Shown here one piece after another: positions 1-8,150 of a DNA stretch of 64,000 nt. The notes beneath the pieces were generated by a model. It ran no database searches and had not been told where the DNA came from. It saw only the letters and a program-made list of their open reading frames with translations. Within the stretch, counting starts at the first letter, position 1. Every line of letters begins with the position of its first letter. The DNA comes from Planctomicrobium sp051466335 (lineage in GTDB: Bacteria > Planctomycetota > Planctomycetia > Planctomycetales > Planctomycetaceae), in contig NZ_CP195793.1 of NCBI RefSeq assembly GCF_051466335.1, forward strand, positions 3,038,001 through 3,102,000, read 5' to 3'. Made by a program: the position numbers and the translations under genes.

Positions 1-1
1 G

Positions 2-355
2 GTTCTCGAAGCAAACTCTGGAAGTGGTCCGTTCGCCGAACTGGGTGTGCTCACAGAACGCCCGGGAACTCTTACTAACGATTTCTTCGTGAATCTGTTG
101 GACATGAACACCGAATGGCAGAAGTCTCCGATGTGCGAGCACTTCTTCGAAGGGAAGGATACGGCCACAGGAAAGACGAAGTGGACAGCAACACGCGTTG
201 ATCTGGTCTTCGGCTCCAACTCTCAGCTTCGGGCAATCTCAGAGGTCTACGCTTCTGAGGACGGCGAGCAGCGTTTTGTAACGGACTTCGTCAAGGCCTG
301 GAACAAGGTGATGAACCTTGACCGATTTGACCTGGCTCCAGCTAAAGGAAAGTAA
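2..355 (+). CDS. katG: Catalase-peroxidase KatG, C-terminal fragment (5' end outside window)
   Basis: The gene enters from the left edge, so only the last 117 residues and the stop codon are seen. The reading frame is open from base 2. The stretches LTERPGTLTNDFFVNLLDM, WTATRVDLVFGSNSQLRA and FVKAWNKVMNLDRFDL are characteristic of the C-terminal peroxidase-like domain of bifunctional catalase-peroxidases. In this family the C-terminal domain has no haem but is needed to keep the N-terminal catalytic domain active; the haem site and the Trp-Tyr-Met adduct lie upstream of the window. The enzyme removes hydrogen peroxide in the cytoplasm. A strong terminator follows 45 bases after the stop, so this is the last gene of its transcript. 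Confidence 0.96.
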   Translation, partial: VLEANSGSGPFAELGVLTERPGTLTNDFFVNLLDMNTEWQKSPMCEHFFEGKDTATGKTKWTATRVDLVFGSNSQLRAISEVYASEDGEQRFVTDFVKAWNKVMNLDRFDLAPAKGK

Positions 356-399
356 CACCTTCAGCGTTTCGGCAGCCGTCGCCTGCCCATAATGAGAAG

Positions 400-440
400 A
401 GAGCCCGTCGCACACATGCGGCGGGCTCTCTTTGTTTTTT
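400..440 (+). terminator. Rho-independent terminator of katG
   Basis: A 12-bp stem (400-411 with 418-429, one G-T pair) encloses a 6-base loop and is followed by a T-rich run. It lies between two convergent genes, katG and the DUF1501 gene; read on the minus strand the stem is followed by CTTCTCATT, so it may serve weakly in both directions. Confidence 0.9.
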
Positions 441-497
441 GTCTTGCCGTCTGGCAGAAATTGATCGTTGAAACACTGAAGGTTCCGACGTGTCTCG

Positions 498-1922
498 TTA
501 AGTCAGGATATCGTGAAGGACGTTGCCGAAGACGTCCGTGAGTCGGAAGTCCCGTCCTGCATATCGATAAGTCAGTTTTTCGTGATCGAAACCGAGGAGA
601 TGCAGAATCGTCGCGTGGAGATCGTGTACGCTCGTCGGTTTCTCGACAGCTTTGAACCCGAGTTCATCCGTTGCACCGTAGGTCGTTCCCCCCTTCACGC
701 CGCCACCAGCCATCCAGACTGAAAATCCGTAATGGTTATGGTCGCGTCCCAGTTGAGACATTCCCCCAGCGAGTTCAACGGTCGGAGTTCGTCCGAATTC
801 ACCGCCCCAGATAATAAGGGTATCTTCGAACATTCCGCGTTGTTTCAGGTCGGTCATCAACGCTGCAATTGGCTGGTCGATCTGAGTTGCCAGCTCACGG
901 TGGTGTGTGGCGAGGTTAGTGTGGTCGTCCCAGGGTTGGCCCGCACCATGCCATAACTGAACATACCGAACTCCCCGTTCCAACAGACGTCGGGCAATGA
1001 GAGTTTGCCGAGCGTGAACTCCGGTTCCGTACATATTATGAATATGCTCAGGTTCCTTCTCGACATCAAACGCTTCTGCTGCTTCCATCTGCATGCGAAA
1101 CGCCAGTTCAAACGATTGAATTCGCGATTCAAGTCGGTCGTCCTGCCGCTGTGCTAGATGTTCCTGATTGAGTATCTGCAGCAGATCCAACTGGCGCCGC
1201 TGGATTTCAGTCGTGGCATGATTGCTGCGAATATTTTCAATCAGGCGTTCGATCTTGGTGTGCTGCGAGTCGACGTAGGTCCCTTGGAACGCACCCGGAA
1301 GAAAGCCCGATTGCCAGTTCTCTGCACCCTTGACCGGAAGGCCGCCTGGGCACATCGCGAGAAATCCGGGGAGATTTTCATTCTCGGAGCCCAGACCGTA
1401 GAGCATCCATGATCCGACGCTGGGCCGAGATAGAACGGAATCCCCGCAGTTCATCAGCATCAGCGACGGTTCATGATTGGGAACCTGCGCATACATCGAG
1501 CGGATTACCGCGATGTCGTCCGCGTGGGCAGCGGTTTTGGCGAAGAGTTCGCTCACTTCCAACCCGCTTTGACCATACTTCTTGAATTCAAACGGGCTCG
1601 GCATCGCAGATCCCGTTTTTCGTTCGGTGGTCAAGCTGACAGGTGGTGCTGTCCCTTCGTACTTTTTGAGGTCCGGCTTCGGGTCGAAGGTGTCAACGTG
1701 TGACGGGCCTCCGTTCAAAAAGAAGTGAATCACACGCTTCACTTTGGGAGTGAAGTGCGGTTGCTTGGCTGTGCTCGCCTGGGATGCAGACTGCTCGCCG
1801 GTCGCAGCCAAGCTACTCTTGTCGAGCAGTCCAGCGAGTCCGAGCGCACCGAAGCCCATTCCCGATCGCTTCAAAAGAGTTCGTCGAGAGAGATTCATCG
1901 CATCAGAAAAGGAATGATACAT
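498..1922 (-). CDS. DUF1501 protein with Tat signal
   Basis: A 474-residue member of the DUF1501 family, which belongs to the alkaline phosphatase/sulfatase superfamily by fold and is greatly expanded in planctomycetes; its reaction is not known. The N-terminus carries a twin-arginine signal (SRRTLLKRSGMGFGALGLAG), predicting export in folded form. Family landmarks are HFFLNGGPSHVDTFDPKPDL near the start of the domain, GGEFGRTP and GRDHNHYG near residues 370-395, and YRYAGRDFRLTDVFG close to the end. The start is chosen because a GGAG lies 7 bases upstream and the Tat motif follows at residue 12. It is the last gene of a minus-strand series and lies 89 bases after the cytochrome/DUF1549/DUF1553 gene, the usual partner of DUF1501 proteins in this phylum. 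Confidence 0.93.
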   Translation of the reverse strand: MYHSFSDAMNLSRRTLLKRSGMGFGALGLAGLLDKSSLAATGEQSASQASTAKQPHFTPKVKRVIHFFLNGGPSHVDTFDPKPDLKKYEGTAPPVSLTTERKTGSAMPSPFEFKKYGQSGLEVSELFAKTAAHADDIAVIRSMYAQVPNHEPSLMLMNCGDSVLSRPSVGSWMLYGLGSENENLPGFLAMCPGGLPVKGAENWQSGFLPGAFQGTYVDSQHTKIERLIENIRSNHATTEIQRRQLDLLQILNQEHLAQRQDDRLESRIQSFELAFRMQMEAAEAFDVEKEPEHIHNMYGTGVHARQTLIARRLLERGVRYVQLWHGAGQPWDDHTNLATHHRELATQIDQPIAALMTDLKQRGMFEDTLIIWGGEFGRTPTVELAGGMSQLGRDHNHYGFSVWMAGGGVKGGTTYGATDELGFKAVEKPTSVHDLHATILHLLGFDHEKLTYRYAGRDFRLTDVFGNVLHDILT

Positions 1923-2011
1923 GTCAACACTCCATCATTCTTCAATTGAATTTCAGTGCCAATTTGAAGTCAACGGAGATTACTTCCCCGTTGACTTCAA
2001 CGGGATGACCT

Positions 2012-5000
2012 TTAGTCGACGAACAAAAACTCGTTGGAAAGGAACAAGACTTGAGCCAGTTGCTCCAACGCATCGAGGTTGACCGTGACAGTGTTATTGA
2101 AGTCGTTCACGGAATTCCACTTTGAAGGAGCCCCTTCAACAGGTTGCTTTGCAGTGATGTCCACGCTCCAGAGGAACTGGTCGTGCCCGAGTTCTCCCTT
2201 CACATCAACGATGAAGTCGATGGTCTCACCAGCCTCGACGGTGATGGGATCGAACGTCGTGACTTGCGATGAGTTGTGCAACGGGAACTGTGTAATCGAT
2301 CCGGTTCTGCTTGAAATCACCGCGAAGAGAATTCCACTCCCATCGGGCACTTCATGACGGGCGTTCGATTGAATTGAAATCTGTCCCGCGGTCGGAGCCT
2401 TCCATCTTCGGACCACTGCAAACTCGCTGGTATTACCGGGATGTCCCCCTTCAGCTGTGAGCTGCGCCCAGCCGAGAGCCGCGTCTGGCCATGTTGCTCC
2501 CCCCTGCCACGCAGTTCCGTTGAAGAACGGAAGGAGTGCGAAGGACTCGAGCTTCTTTCCATCGTCGCTCAGCTTGCCATAGCCGTACTCCCAGGACTTC
2601 TGCTGCATCGTTGGAGGAGGCGCCTCGTCCGCTGGAGCACTCTCCAGGAAGCTGACCGCCATTTGTTTTTGGGCTTCCGTGGGTTGTCGCTGAAACACTG
2701 CGGAATAGAGAGCCTCGACCTGTTGTGCTTTTGTCAGGCTCTCATCCGCCTGAATGACTTTCGCCATCTGACGAGCGCGGGTTGCGATGAACGGGTGATT
2801 CATCGAGAACAGCGCCTGCTGGGAGACCGTCGTTTCAGATCGGGTTGGCACGTGCAAATCTGGGTTGGCAAAGTCGAACACTCGATATGTGTCTGGAAGT
2901 CCCTGACGATCGATGTAACCGTAGAGTGTCCGGCGATGGTGCTGATCATTTGTGGTAAACAGCTGAGTCGATGGACCGCTCAGAGTCAGTTCGAGGTCAG
3001 ATGTCGCTGCCAGCATGGCATCGCGCATTTCTTCAAATGACAGACGCCGCGGGTTCATCTTCCACAGAAGTTGATTCGTCGGATCGATGATTCCTGCCTG
3101 CTCAAGAATTTCAGGTTGAGCTGGGCCGGTCGACTGCTGTCGGTACGTTGATGACAGGACGATCAAGCGATGGATCGACTTGGTGCTCCACCCGTTGTCG
3201 ATGAGTTGCAATGCAAGCCAATCGAGCAACTCGTGGTGCTCTGGTTTTGGAGCTCGAGTTCCGAAATCACTCGGAGTGGGGACGATGCCGACCCCGAAGT
3301 GATTTTGCCAGATGCGATTCACCCAAACGCGTGCTGTGAGTGGATTACTGCTAGCGATAATTCCTTCTGCGAGCTCTTTACGCCCACTTCCCTGCTGAAA
3401 TGGCTTTCGTTCCGCACCAGCGACGACGACGGGGAACTGCCTAGGGACAACATCCCCTTTCGTAGCAGGGTTTCCACGTCGGAAAATTCTTGGCTCCTGC
3501 AGAATTCCTTTGTCAACCAATCGCAGTGCATGTGGGTCGATGTGAGGATTGTCGATCAACCACCGGTCGATGTCTGCATCGAGTCCCCACAACGCTGTGA
3601 CAGTTCCGATGTCAAAGAAATACTCTGCTGCGACCATATTATGGGCAGGCAGACTACAAGGGGATGTCGGACCATAAAGTACAGTCCGGAGTTGTTCTTG
3701 CTGCTCATTCGCAAAGCCTGTCGGCGCTGGCAATTTTGCCTCTTCAGCCGACTTCAGCGCCGCCCGCCATTCCGCTTCAACTTGCAGGAAGAGATCGCCA
3801 TATCGTTGTGCGACTTCTTGAAGCGATGCGGGTGGTGTTTGAAAGGCAGCGGCAACACGAGCGTGGATCTCGTGACGGCGCTCTTCTTTAAGTGAACGGG
3901 TCACCTCAACTGCGCGTTCAATAAACTGGTCGTTGGGAATCTCCGCATAGAGATGCCAAGCGAGGAAAACGGGCTCTCCTTGATCTTTGCTTTTCGAGAG
4001 AAAATCGACCCAGCGATGAACGTAGCTCGGCTTGATGTCATCCGGTTCAAGAATCTGGCTGAAAGATTCACCCGGATATTTATCAAGTTCAGTTTGTGCC
4101 ATGAGGTGATCAGCGACTCGCGCTCTCACTCGTGCAGCAGCCTTCTCGTGTTCTTCATCGAATCGACGATTAAAGGTGTCTTGCTTCTCTTGAAACTGCG
4201 CGAGTGCAGCTTTGTGCTCTTCTAACTGGGAAGGTCCAGCGTTGACGCGGTGGCGTTCCTCAACACAGTTCTGGAAGACCCCGTACAACGAATAGTAGTC
4301 AGCTGTTGGAATTGGGTCATATTTATGATCGTGGCATCGTGCGCAGCTGATCGTCAGTCCCATCGTCGTGCGAGAGAGTACATCGATTCGATCATCGATG
4401 ATGTCCGGAGTGTTCCCTAGGAATCGGCGGCCAAGAGTCAGAAACCCTAACGCGGCCTGCGCAGCAGGATCATCAGGAGCGGTTTGATCGGCTGCAATCT
4501 GAAGTTCCAGAAATCGATTGTATGGAAGGTCGTTATTGAGTGCGCCGACGAGCCAGTCCCGATAGACCCACGAATGAACAAAGCGATTTTCTTCACGACC
4601 AAAGGTGTACCCTTTTGTGTCAGCGTAGCGTGCAAGATCCATCCACTTCCTCGCCCAATGTTCTCCGTAATGCGGAGAGGCGAGAAGTCGTTCGACAAGT
4701 CTCTCGTAAGCGTTCGGGTCAGTATCTGCCAGAAACGCATCGACCTCTTCTTGTGATGGAGGGAGTCCTGTCAAGTCGAAAGTGATTCGACGAATCAGCG
4801 TGCGGCGCGAGGCTTCATCTGAAGGAGTCAGGCCCGCTGCATGCAGCTTCGACAATACAAACTGGTCGACAGGTGTTTTGCACCACTCAGGATTCGTGAC
4901 CTGTGGAGGGACGCTTCGAGACATCGGCTGAAACGACCAATGCGTCCGGAAGAGTTCTTCCCGATCTGCAGCGGCCGAGGTTTCCTTCGGCCAGGGAGCC

Positions 5001-5392
5001 CCCATTTTCACCCATTGCTCAAGAGCGTTCACTTCATCAGCAGACAACGGATTGTCAGGAGGCATCTCCAGTCCGTCCAATCGCCGAACTGCTGAAATCA
5101 GAAGGCTCTGTTCAGGATCGCCGGGAACAATCGCAGGACCGTTTTCTCCCCCCTTGAGAATGGATTGTGAGGAATCCAGACGCAGCTCTGCCCACTGCTT
5201 TTGTGCACCGTGACATCCATTGCACTTCGCGATGAAGAGCGGGCGCACATGCTTTTCGAAGTATTCCACTCCTTCCTGATCGTTCGGCATGTCTGCTCGA
5301 ACATCATTGATGGAGGCAGCGGAGTAAATGGCTGTGACTGCGAGCGTGTGTACAAACAGACGATGCAGAAATGTTCCAAGCGATAAATTCAC
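2012..5392 (-). CDS. Planctomycete cytochrome C / DUF1549 / DUF1553 protein with an extra beta-rich insert
   Basis: A very large exported protein, about 1126 residues from the GTG chosen here; that start gives a plausible signal peptide (FLHRLFVHTLAVTAIYSAAS), while an ATG at 5491 would add 33 non-conserved residues. Domains in order: a planctomycete-type cytochrome C domain with CNGCHG near residue 57, a DUF1549 domain (VTNPEWCKTPVDQFVLSKL, ARKWMDLARYADTKGY, CARCHDHKYDPI), a middle region, and a DUF1553 domain (NPLTARVWVNRIWQNHFG, LLWKMNPRRLSFEEMRDAML). Before the final LAQVLFLSNEFLFVD there is an insert of roughly 150 residues (FFNGTAWQGGATWPDAALGW, GHPGNTSEFAVVRRW) that looks like a beta-sandwich and is absent from the paralogue at 34 kb. 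The family's substrate is unknown; the haem motif suggests redox or electron transfer at the cell surface together with its DUF1501 neighbour. Confidence 0.9.
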   Translation of the reverse strand: MNLSLGTFLHRLFVHTLAVTAIYSAASINDVRADMPNDQEGVEYFEKHVRPLFIAKCNGCHGAQKQWAELRLDSSQSILKGGENGPAIVPGDPEQSLLISAVRRLDGLEMPPDNPLSADEVNALEQWVKMGAPWPKETSAAADREELFRTHWSFQPMSRSVPPQVTNPEWCKTPVDQFVLSKLHAAGLTPSDEASRRTLIRRITFDLTGLPPSQEEVDAFLADTDPNAYERLVERLLASPHYGEHWARKWMDLARYADTKGYTFGREENRFVHSWVYRDWLVGALNNDLPYNRFLELQIAADQTAPDDPAAQAALGFLTLGRRFLGNTPDIIDDRIDVLSRTTMGLTISCARCHDHKYDPIPTADYYSLYGVFQNCVEERHRVNAGPSQLEEHKAALAQFQEKQDTFNRRFDEEHEKAAARVRARVADHLMAQTELDKYPGESFSQILEPDDIKPSYVHRWVDFLSKSKDQGEPVFLAWHLYAEIPNDQFIERAVEVTRSLKEERRHEIHARVAAAFQTPPASLQEVAQRYGDLFLQVEAEWRAALKSAEEAKLPAPTGFANEQQEQLRTVLYGPTSPCSLPAHNMVAAEYFFDIGTVTALWGLDADIDRWLIDNPHIDPHALRLVDKGILQEPRIFRRGNPATKGDVVPRQFPVVVAGAERKPFQQGSGRKELAEGIIASSNPLTARVWVNRIWQNHFGVGIVPTPSDFGTRAPKPEHHELLDWLALQLIDNGWSTKSIHRLIVLSSTYRQQSTGPAQPEILEQAGIIDPTNQLLWKMNPRRLSFEEMRDAMLAATSDLELTLSGPSTQLFTTNDQHHRRTLYGYIDRQGLPDTYRVFDFANPDLHVPTRSETTVSQQALFSMNHPFIATRARQMAKVIQADESLTKAQQVEALYSAVFQRQPTEAQKQMAVSFLESAPADEAPPPTMQQKSWEYGYGKLSDDGKKLESFALLPFFNGTAWQGGATWPDAALGWAQLTAEGGHPGNTSEFAVVRRWKAPTAGQISIQSNARHEVPDGSGILFAVISSRTGSITQFPLHNSSQVTTFDPITVEAGETIDFIVDVKGELGHDQFLWSVDITAKQPVEGAPSKWNSVNDFNNTVTVNLDALEQLAQVLFLSNEFLFVD

Positions 5393-5519
5393 TATCGGCC
5401 CCACTATACTTCTACAAGTTGGAAGGGATTCAAGGTGAAGCTGATCAATGCCATCCAAATCAGGCGACGATGCCGCTGGAGCAAGATCCAACTTTTACCC
5501 AATGCTGATCGGCGTGACT

Positions 5520-5915
5520 TTACTTCTTCGAGGTCAACTCGAACTTTGCGGGCGATTGAACCGGGTTAGTGACCTCAAAGGACAACTCAGTTTTTCGATT
5601 ATACTTTGGAGGGAGAACTTGCACTGTGGCAGGTTTTCCATCTGGGCCTTTCAGTTTATCCGAGGGCTGAAAGGATTGAACTGAGACGTTTTTCTTCCCG
5701 ACAGACGTCGACAGGGTAAACTCACCGTTGTTGATCTTACTTTCATAGACTCCACCGACCCCATCGGCGGGAATGAACGTGATCGTTCCCGTTGAAAGTG
5801 GCTCTGAATTGAAAATGACCTGACCTTTCAGTTCAACCAGCTGAGGACCCTGATTCGAGGAACCACAGCCAGCAAACACCACGGCGAACATCAACATTAC
5901 TGCAATTCTGAGCAT
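5520..5915 (-). CDS. Small lipoprotein with carboxypeptidase-regulatory-like domain
   Basis: A 131-residue lipoprotein. From the ATG chosen here it begins MLRIAVMLMFAVVFAGCGSS, a signal peptide with the lipobox FAGC. The rest (LKGQVIFNSEPLSTGTITF, YESKINNGEFTLS) fits the carboxypeptidase-regulatory-like or transthyretin-like beta-sandwich commonly found in small planctomycete lipoproteins encoded next to DUF1559 genes. An in-frame ATG at 5942 is an alternative start that only adds nine residues in front of the signal peptide. The role is unknown; it is probably tethered to a membrane facing the periplasm. It lies between the DUF1559 gene and the cytochrome/DUF1549 gene on the same strand. The gene at 18.6 kb is a paralogue in the same arrangement. 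Confidence 0.82.
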   Translation of the reverse strand: MLRIAVMLMFAVVFAGCGSSNQGPQLVELKGQVIFNSEPLSTGTITFIPADGVGGVYESKINNGEFTLSTSVGKKNVSVQSFQPSDKLKGPDGKPATVQVLPPKYNRKTELSFEVTNPVQSPAKFELTSKK

Positions 5916-6039
5916 CTCTAAAATCACTTCACAGGAGGCCATCAGAGTTGAAAAACGAGGAACGTTCTGAAAGCTGATTCCGCTTGTGCGAACGATCCTA
6001 CCCTGGGGAGATTGGCGACATCTTCGCCCATCGCAGCCC

Positions 6040-6090
6040 TGAATTGCGGGAACCGCTAAGTGTATTCTAACGTCGGTTCCCGCGATTTCA
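6040..6090 (-). other. Intergenic hairpin between DUF1559 and lipoprotein genes
   Basis: A perfect 10-bp stem (6046-6055 with 6074-6083) extends with further pairing to about 6040 and 6090. It begins about 20 bases past the DUF1559 stop codon. There is no U-run on the minus-strand RNA, so it is more likely a 3'-end stabilising or processing hairpin, or a leaky stop, than a full terminator. The second DUF1559-lipoprotein pair has a hairpin at the same place. Confidence 0.6.
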
Positions 6091-6109
6091 GGATCTGGCA
6101 AGTCACAGA

Positions 6110-7090
6110 CTAGAATTCGCCTGTCACTTCACCTAACGATTTCGAACCAAGGGCTCGGAATGTCGCTGTATCGGTATTCTCGGAGATGAATCGAACTGAA
6201 CCATCTGCCATGGTGAAGTGTGCACCACCGATGTGATTGCTTCGAGCAGAAAGGTTCATCCCTTCTGCAGCGTTGACGCTGACTGGTGCGCGGGGAATCT
6301 CTGAGCAGACGGCATACCCGACAATGTCGGCAGCTTGCGTGTTTGGCGGGTAGAATGTTGAAAACAGAGCCGTCATATGCACCGCGTTCCAGTACAAACC
6401 ACGAAGGTCAGCATTGGAAGAGCAGCCTTGTCCCATCGTGCCGTTTGCGACAGTCAGGATCTCTCCCATCATGATGGTGTTGGAAGAACCATCTGTGATC
6501 GAATTCATGCCGGTCTTCGAGCGAATATGGAAAATCCCGTTCGGGGCTCCCTGATCGATGTCGGTAACGGAATACATGCTTCCCCACGGCTTTGAACCGC
6601 TACATCCGAGGTAGTTCCCCAGAATACCGTCATTTGGATGACTGAACCCTGCGCTTGGATCCGATGGACAGAATGCCATTGGAACCTTCACCGATGTGAC
6701 GTCCGGGATATTCCAAGGGTAAACAATTCCGCCCCCCACTTGTTGAATCGATGCCCAACGATTGTAAAGAGGCGCTTGGTCAATGTACGGCAGCACCATT
6801 GCGAAGAAAGAGACGCGGTTGGTTGTGCCCGCTTGGCTTTCGTATGGTTCGCCATAGCCATTGATTACGTTAAACATCCCCGGTGGGAATGTGTTGTGTG
6901 AATCGTGATAGTTGTGCATTGCCAGCCCGAATTGCTTCAGGTTGTTCTTGCACTGTGAGCGACGGGCAGCCTCACGAGCCTGCTGCACTGCTGGGAGCAG
7001 GAGCGCAATCAGAACTGCGATAATGGCGATCACCACAAGCAGCTCAATCAGAGTGAACCCTTGCTTGTGAAAATTCTTCAATCGAATCAT
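6110..7090 (-). CDS. DUF1559 protein with prepilin-type N-terminus
   Basis: A 326-residue member of the DUF1559 family (pseudopilin-like, type II secretion G/H fold at the N-terminus), one of three in this window. After a short basic leader comes GFTLIELLVVIAIIAVLIAL, the type IV prepilin cleavage and hydrophobic helix signature, with cleavage expected after the Gly and a Glu at position 5 of the mature protein. The helix continues into AARRSQCKNNLKQFGLAMHN, typical of the family. The C-terminus has the usual GGAHFTMADGSVRFIS motif. The start at 7090 is set by a GGGAGAG ribosome site 5 bases upstream. The protein is expected in the inner membrane or a pilus-like fibre after prepilin peptidase processing; its function in planctomycetes is not established. 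Confidence 0.93.
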   Translation of the reverse strand: MIRLKNFHKQGFTLIELLVVIAIIAVLIALLLPAVQQAREAARRSQCKNNLKQFGLAMHNYHDSHNTFPPGMFNVINGYGEPYESQAGTTNRVSFFAMVLPYIDQAPLYNRWASIQQVGGGIVYPWNIPDVTSVKVPMAFCPSDPSAGFSHPNDGILGNYLGCSGSKPWGSMYSVTDIDQGAPNGIFHIRSKTGMNSITDGSSNTIMMGEILTVANGTMGQGCSSNADLRGLYWNAVHMTALFSTFYPPNTQAADIVGYAVCSEIPRAPVSVNAAEGMNLSARSNHIGGAHFTMADGSVRFISENTDTATFRALGSKSLGEVTGEF

Positions 7091-7238
7091 GTGAACTCTC
7101 CCTGGAAAAACAAACAAACAAATAACCTGAGTATGCACAAGACACCTGAGGCCAGAGATCTTGGCGCAGCGAAATACACGTCCGCGATTACAAATGCAAA
7201 GCGGTGAACCCAAATGTGAAAATAACGCTTACTGAGGA

Positions 7239-7862
7239 CTAGTCGATTTTGTCTTTAAGTAGTCGGCAGGCATCCGCAAGCGAACCTGTGCGAAACGTCT
7301 CCAGCAATTGGAGGTGCTCTTCATAGAGCTCCATGACGTTTGCGCACCGACGTCGCTGAGTGCGACGAAAATGAGACCGGATCCGACCAACGAGGATTTC
7401 CCAGATCATTAAAAGATCAGGCTCCTTGGCGCAGACCAGCAAGTAGTGGTGGAAGGAAATATCCGCTTCTGCAATGGCGTAGTAGTCTTCATTTTCACAC
7501 GCCACCTTCATTTCTGCGAGGACGGTCTCCCAATGTGCAAAGTTTGCAGGAGTGAGCTCATCAAAAATCTGCTCGAGAGCGTGGACCTCCAGCGTTCGGC
7601 GAATGGTCACGAACACGGCACGTGTTTCTCGCCGAGCCATTGGAGCAACGACTGCTCCGCAATTCGGGCGAGTCTGAAGCAACCCCATTGAAGAGAGCCT
7701 CTGAACTGCTTCACGTGCTGGGCCCCTCCCCACCTGAAATCGCTTTGTGATCGCAGCTTCAGTCAGCCTAGTCCCCTCGAGGAGCCTGCCTGACAGGATC
7801 TCCTTCTTCAGCTGCTGAACAACTTCCGCGGGAACATGCTCTGAGGACTGGCTGTGATCCAT
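7239..7862 (-). CDS. GntR-family regulator, FadR/FCD subfamily
   Basis: A 207-residue DNA-binding regulator. Residues about 9-75 form the GntR winged helix (RLTEAAITKRFQVGRGPARE followed by AVQRLSSMGLLQTRPNCG). The C-terminal part is an all-helical FCD domain, a ligand pocket that usually holds a metal bound by one Asp and three His; Asp134 and His138 in ADISFHHYL and His183 in EEHLQLL are good candidates. FadR-subfamily regulators commonly sense organic or sugar acids and repress neighbouring catabolic genes. It is divergent from the M14 hydrolase gene at 8151, and two copies of a palindrome of the form expected for this subfamily lie in the shared promoter region, so it most likely controls that gene and itself. 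Confidence 0.92.
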   Translation of the reverse strand: MDHSQSSEHVPAEVVQQLKKEILSGRLLEGTRLTEAAITKRFQVGRGPAREAVQRLSSMGLLQTRPNCGAVVAPMARRETRAVFVTIRRTLEVHALEQIFDELTPANFAHWETVLAEMKVACENEDYYAIAEADISFHHYLLVCAKEPDLLMIWEILVGRIRSHFRRTQRRRCANVMELYEEHLQLLETFRTGSLADACRLLKDKID

Positions 7863-7975
7863 AACAGGTGCTTCAGCTTAAGAACAAAACAACGATGTGT
7901 TGAAAGGTACACCTATCTTACAAATTCTCCGCTTGTGTGTGAATTCGCAAGCCGATTGTAATAACTGTCGACGGG

Positions 7976-7987
7976 ATTGTCAACAAT
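7976..7987. promoter_or_regulatory. Putative GntR operator, copy 1
   Basis: ATTGTCAACAAT has inverted arms ATTGT/ACAAT and the TGT..ACA core expected for FadR-subfamily GntR regulators. With its flanks it reads GATTGTCAACAATTCAG; the second copy at 8033 has the same flanks with an inverted centre. It lies 114 bases in front of the regulator gene. Confidence 0.65.
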
Positions 7988-8032
7988 TCAGGATTTGTTT
8001 ATCGAGAATTAATTGTCGAATTAGTTGCACCG

Positions 8033-8044
8033 ATTGTTGACAAT
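8033..8044. promoter_or_regulatory. Putative GntR operator, copy 2
   Basis: ATTGTTGACAAT is the exact reverse complement of copy 1 and is followed by the same TCAG. It lies 107 bases upstream of the M14 hydrolase start and 57 bases from copy 1. A weaker related palindrome, AATTGTCGAATT, lies between them at 8011-8022. Confidence 0.65.
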
Positions 8045-8150
8045 TCAGCAAGTCCTTGCTATCAATCCATCCACTCATATGAATGTATTCAGCACTTCTG
8101 AATGTGTTTACGGGTTCTGTCTGAATTTCCCCCGATAGGAAAGTTGGAAA

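Noticed and set aside
2441..3895. Two long open frames on the plus strand opposite the cytochrome/DUF1549/DUF1553 gene
   Set aside because: They lie fully inside a clear conserved gene on the other strand, show no family and arise from its codon pattern.
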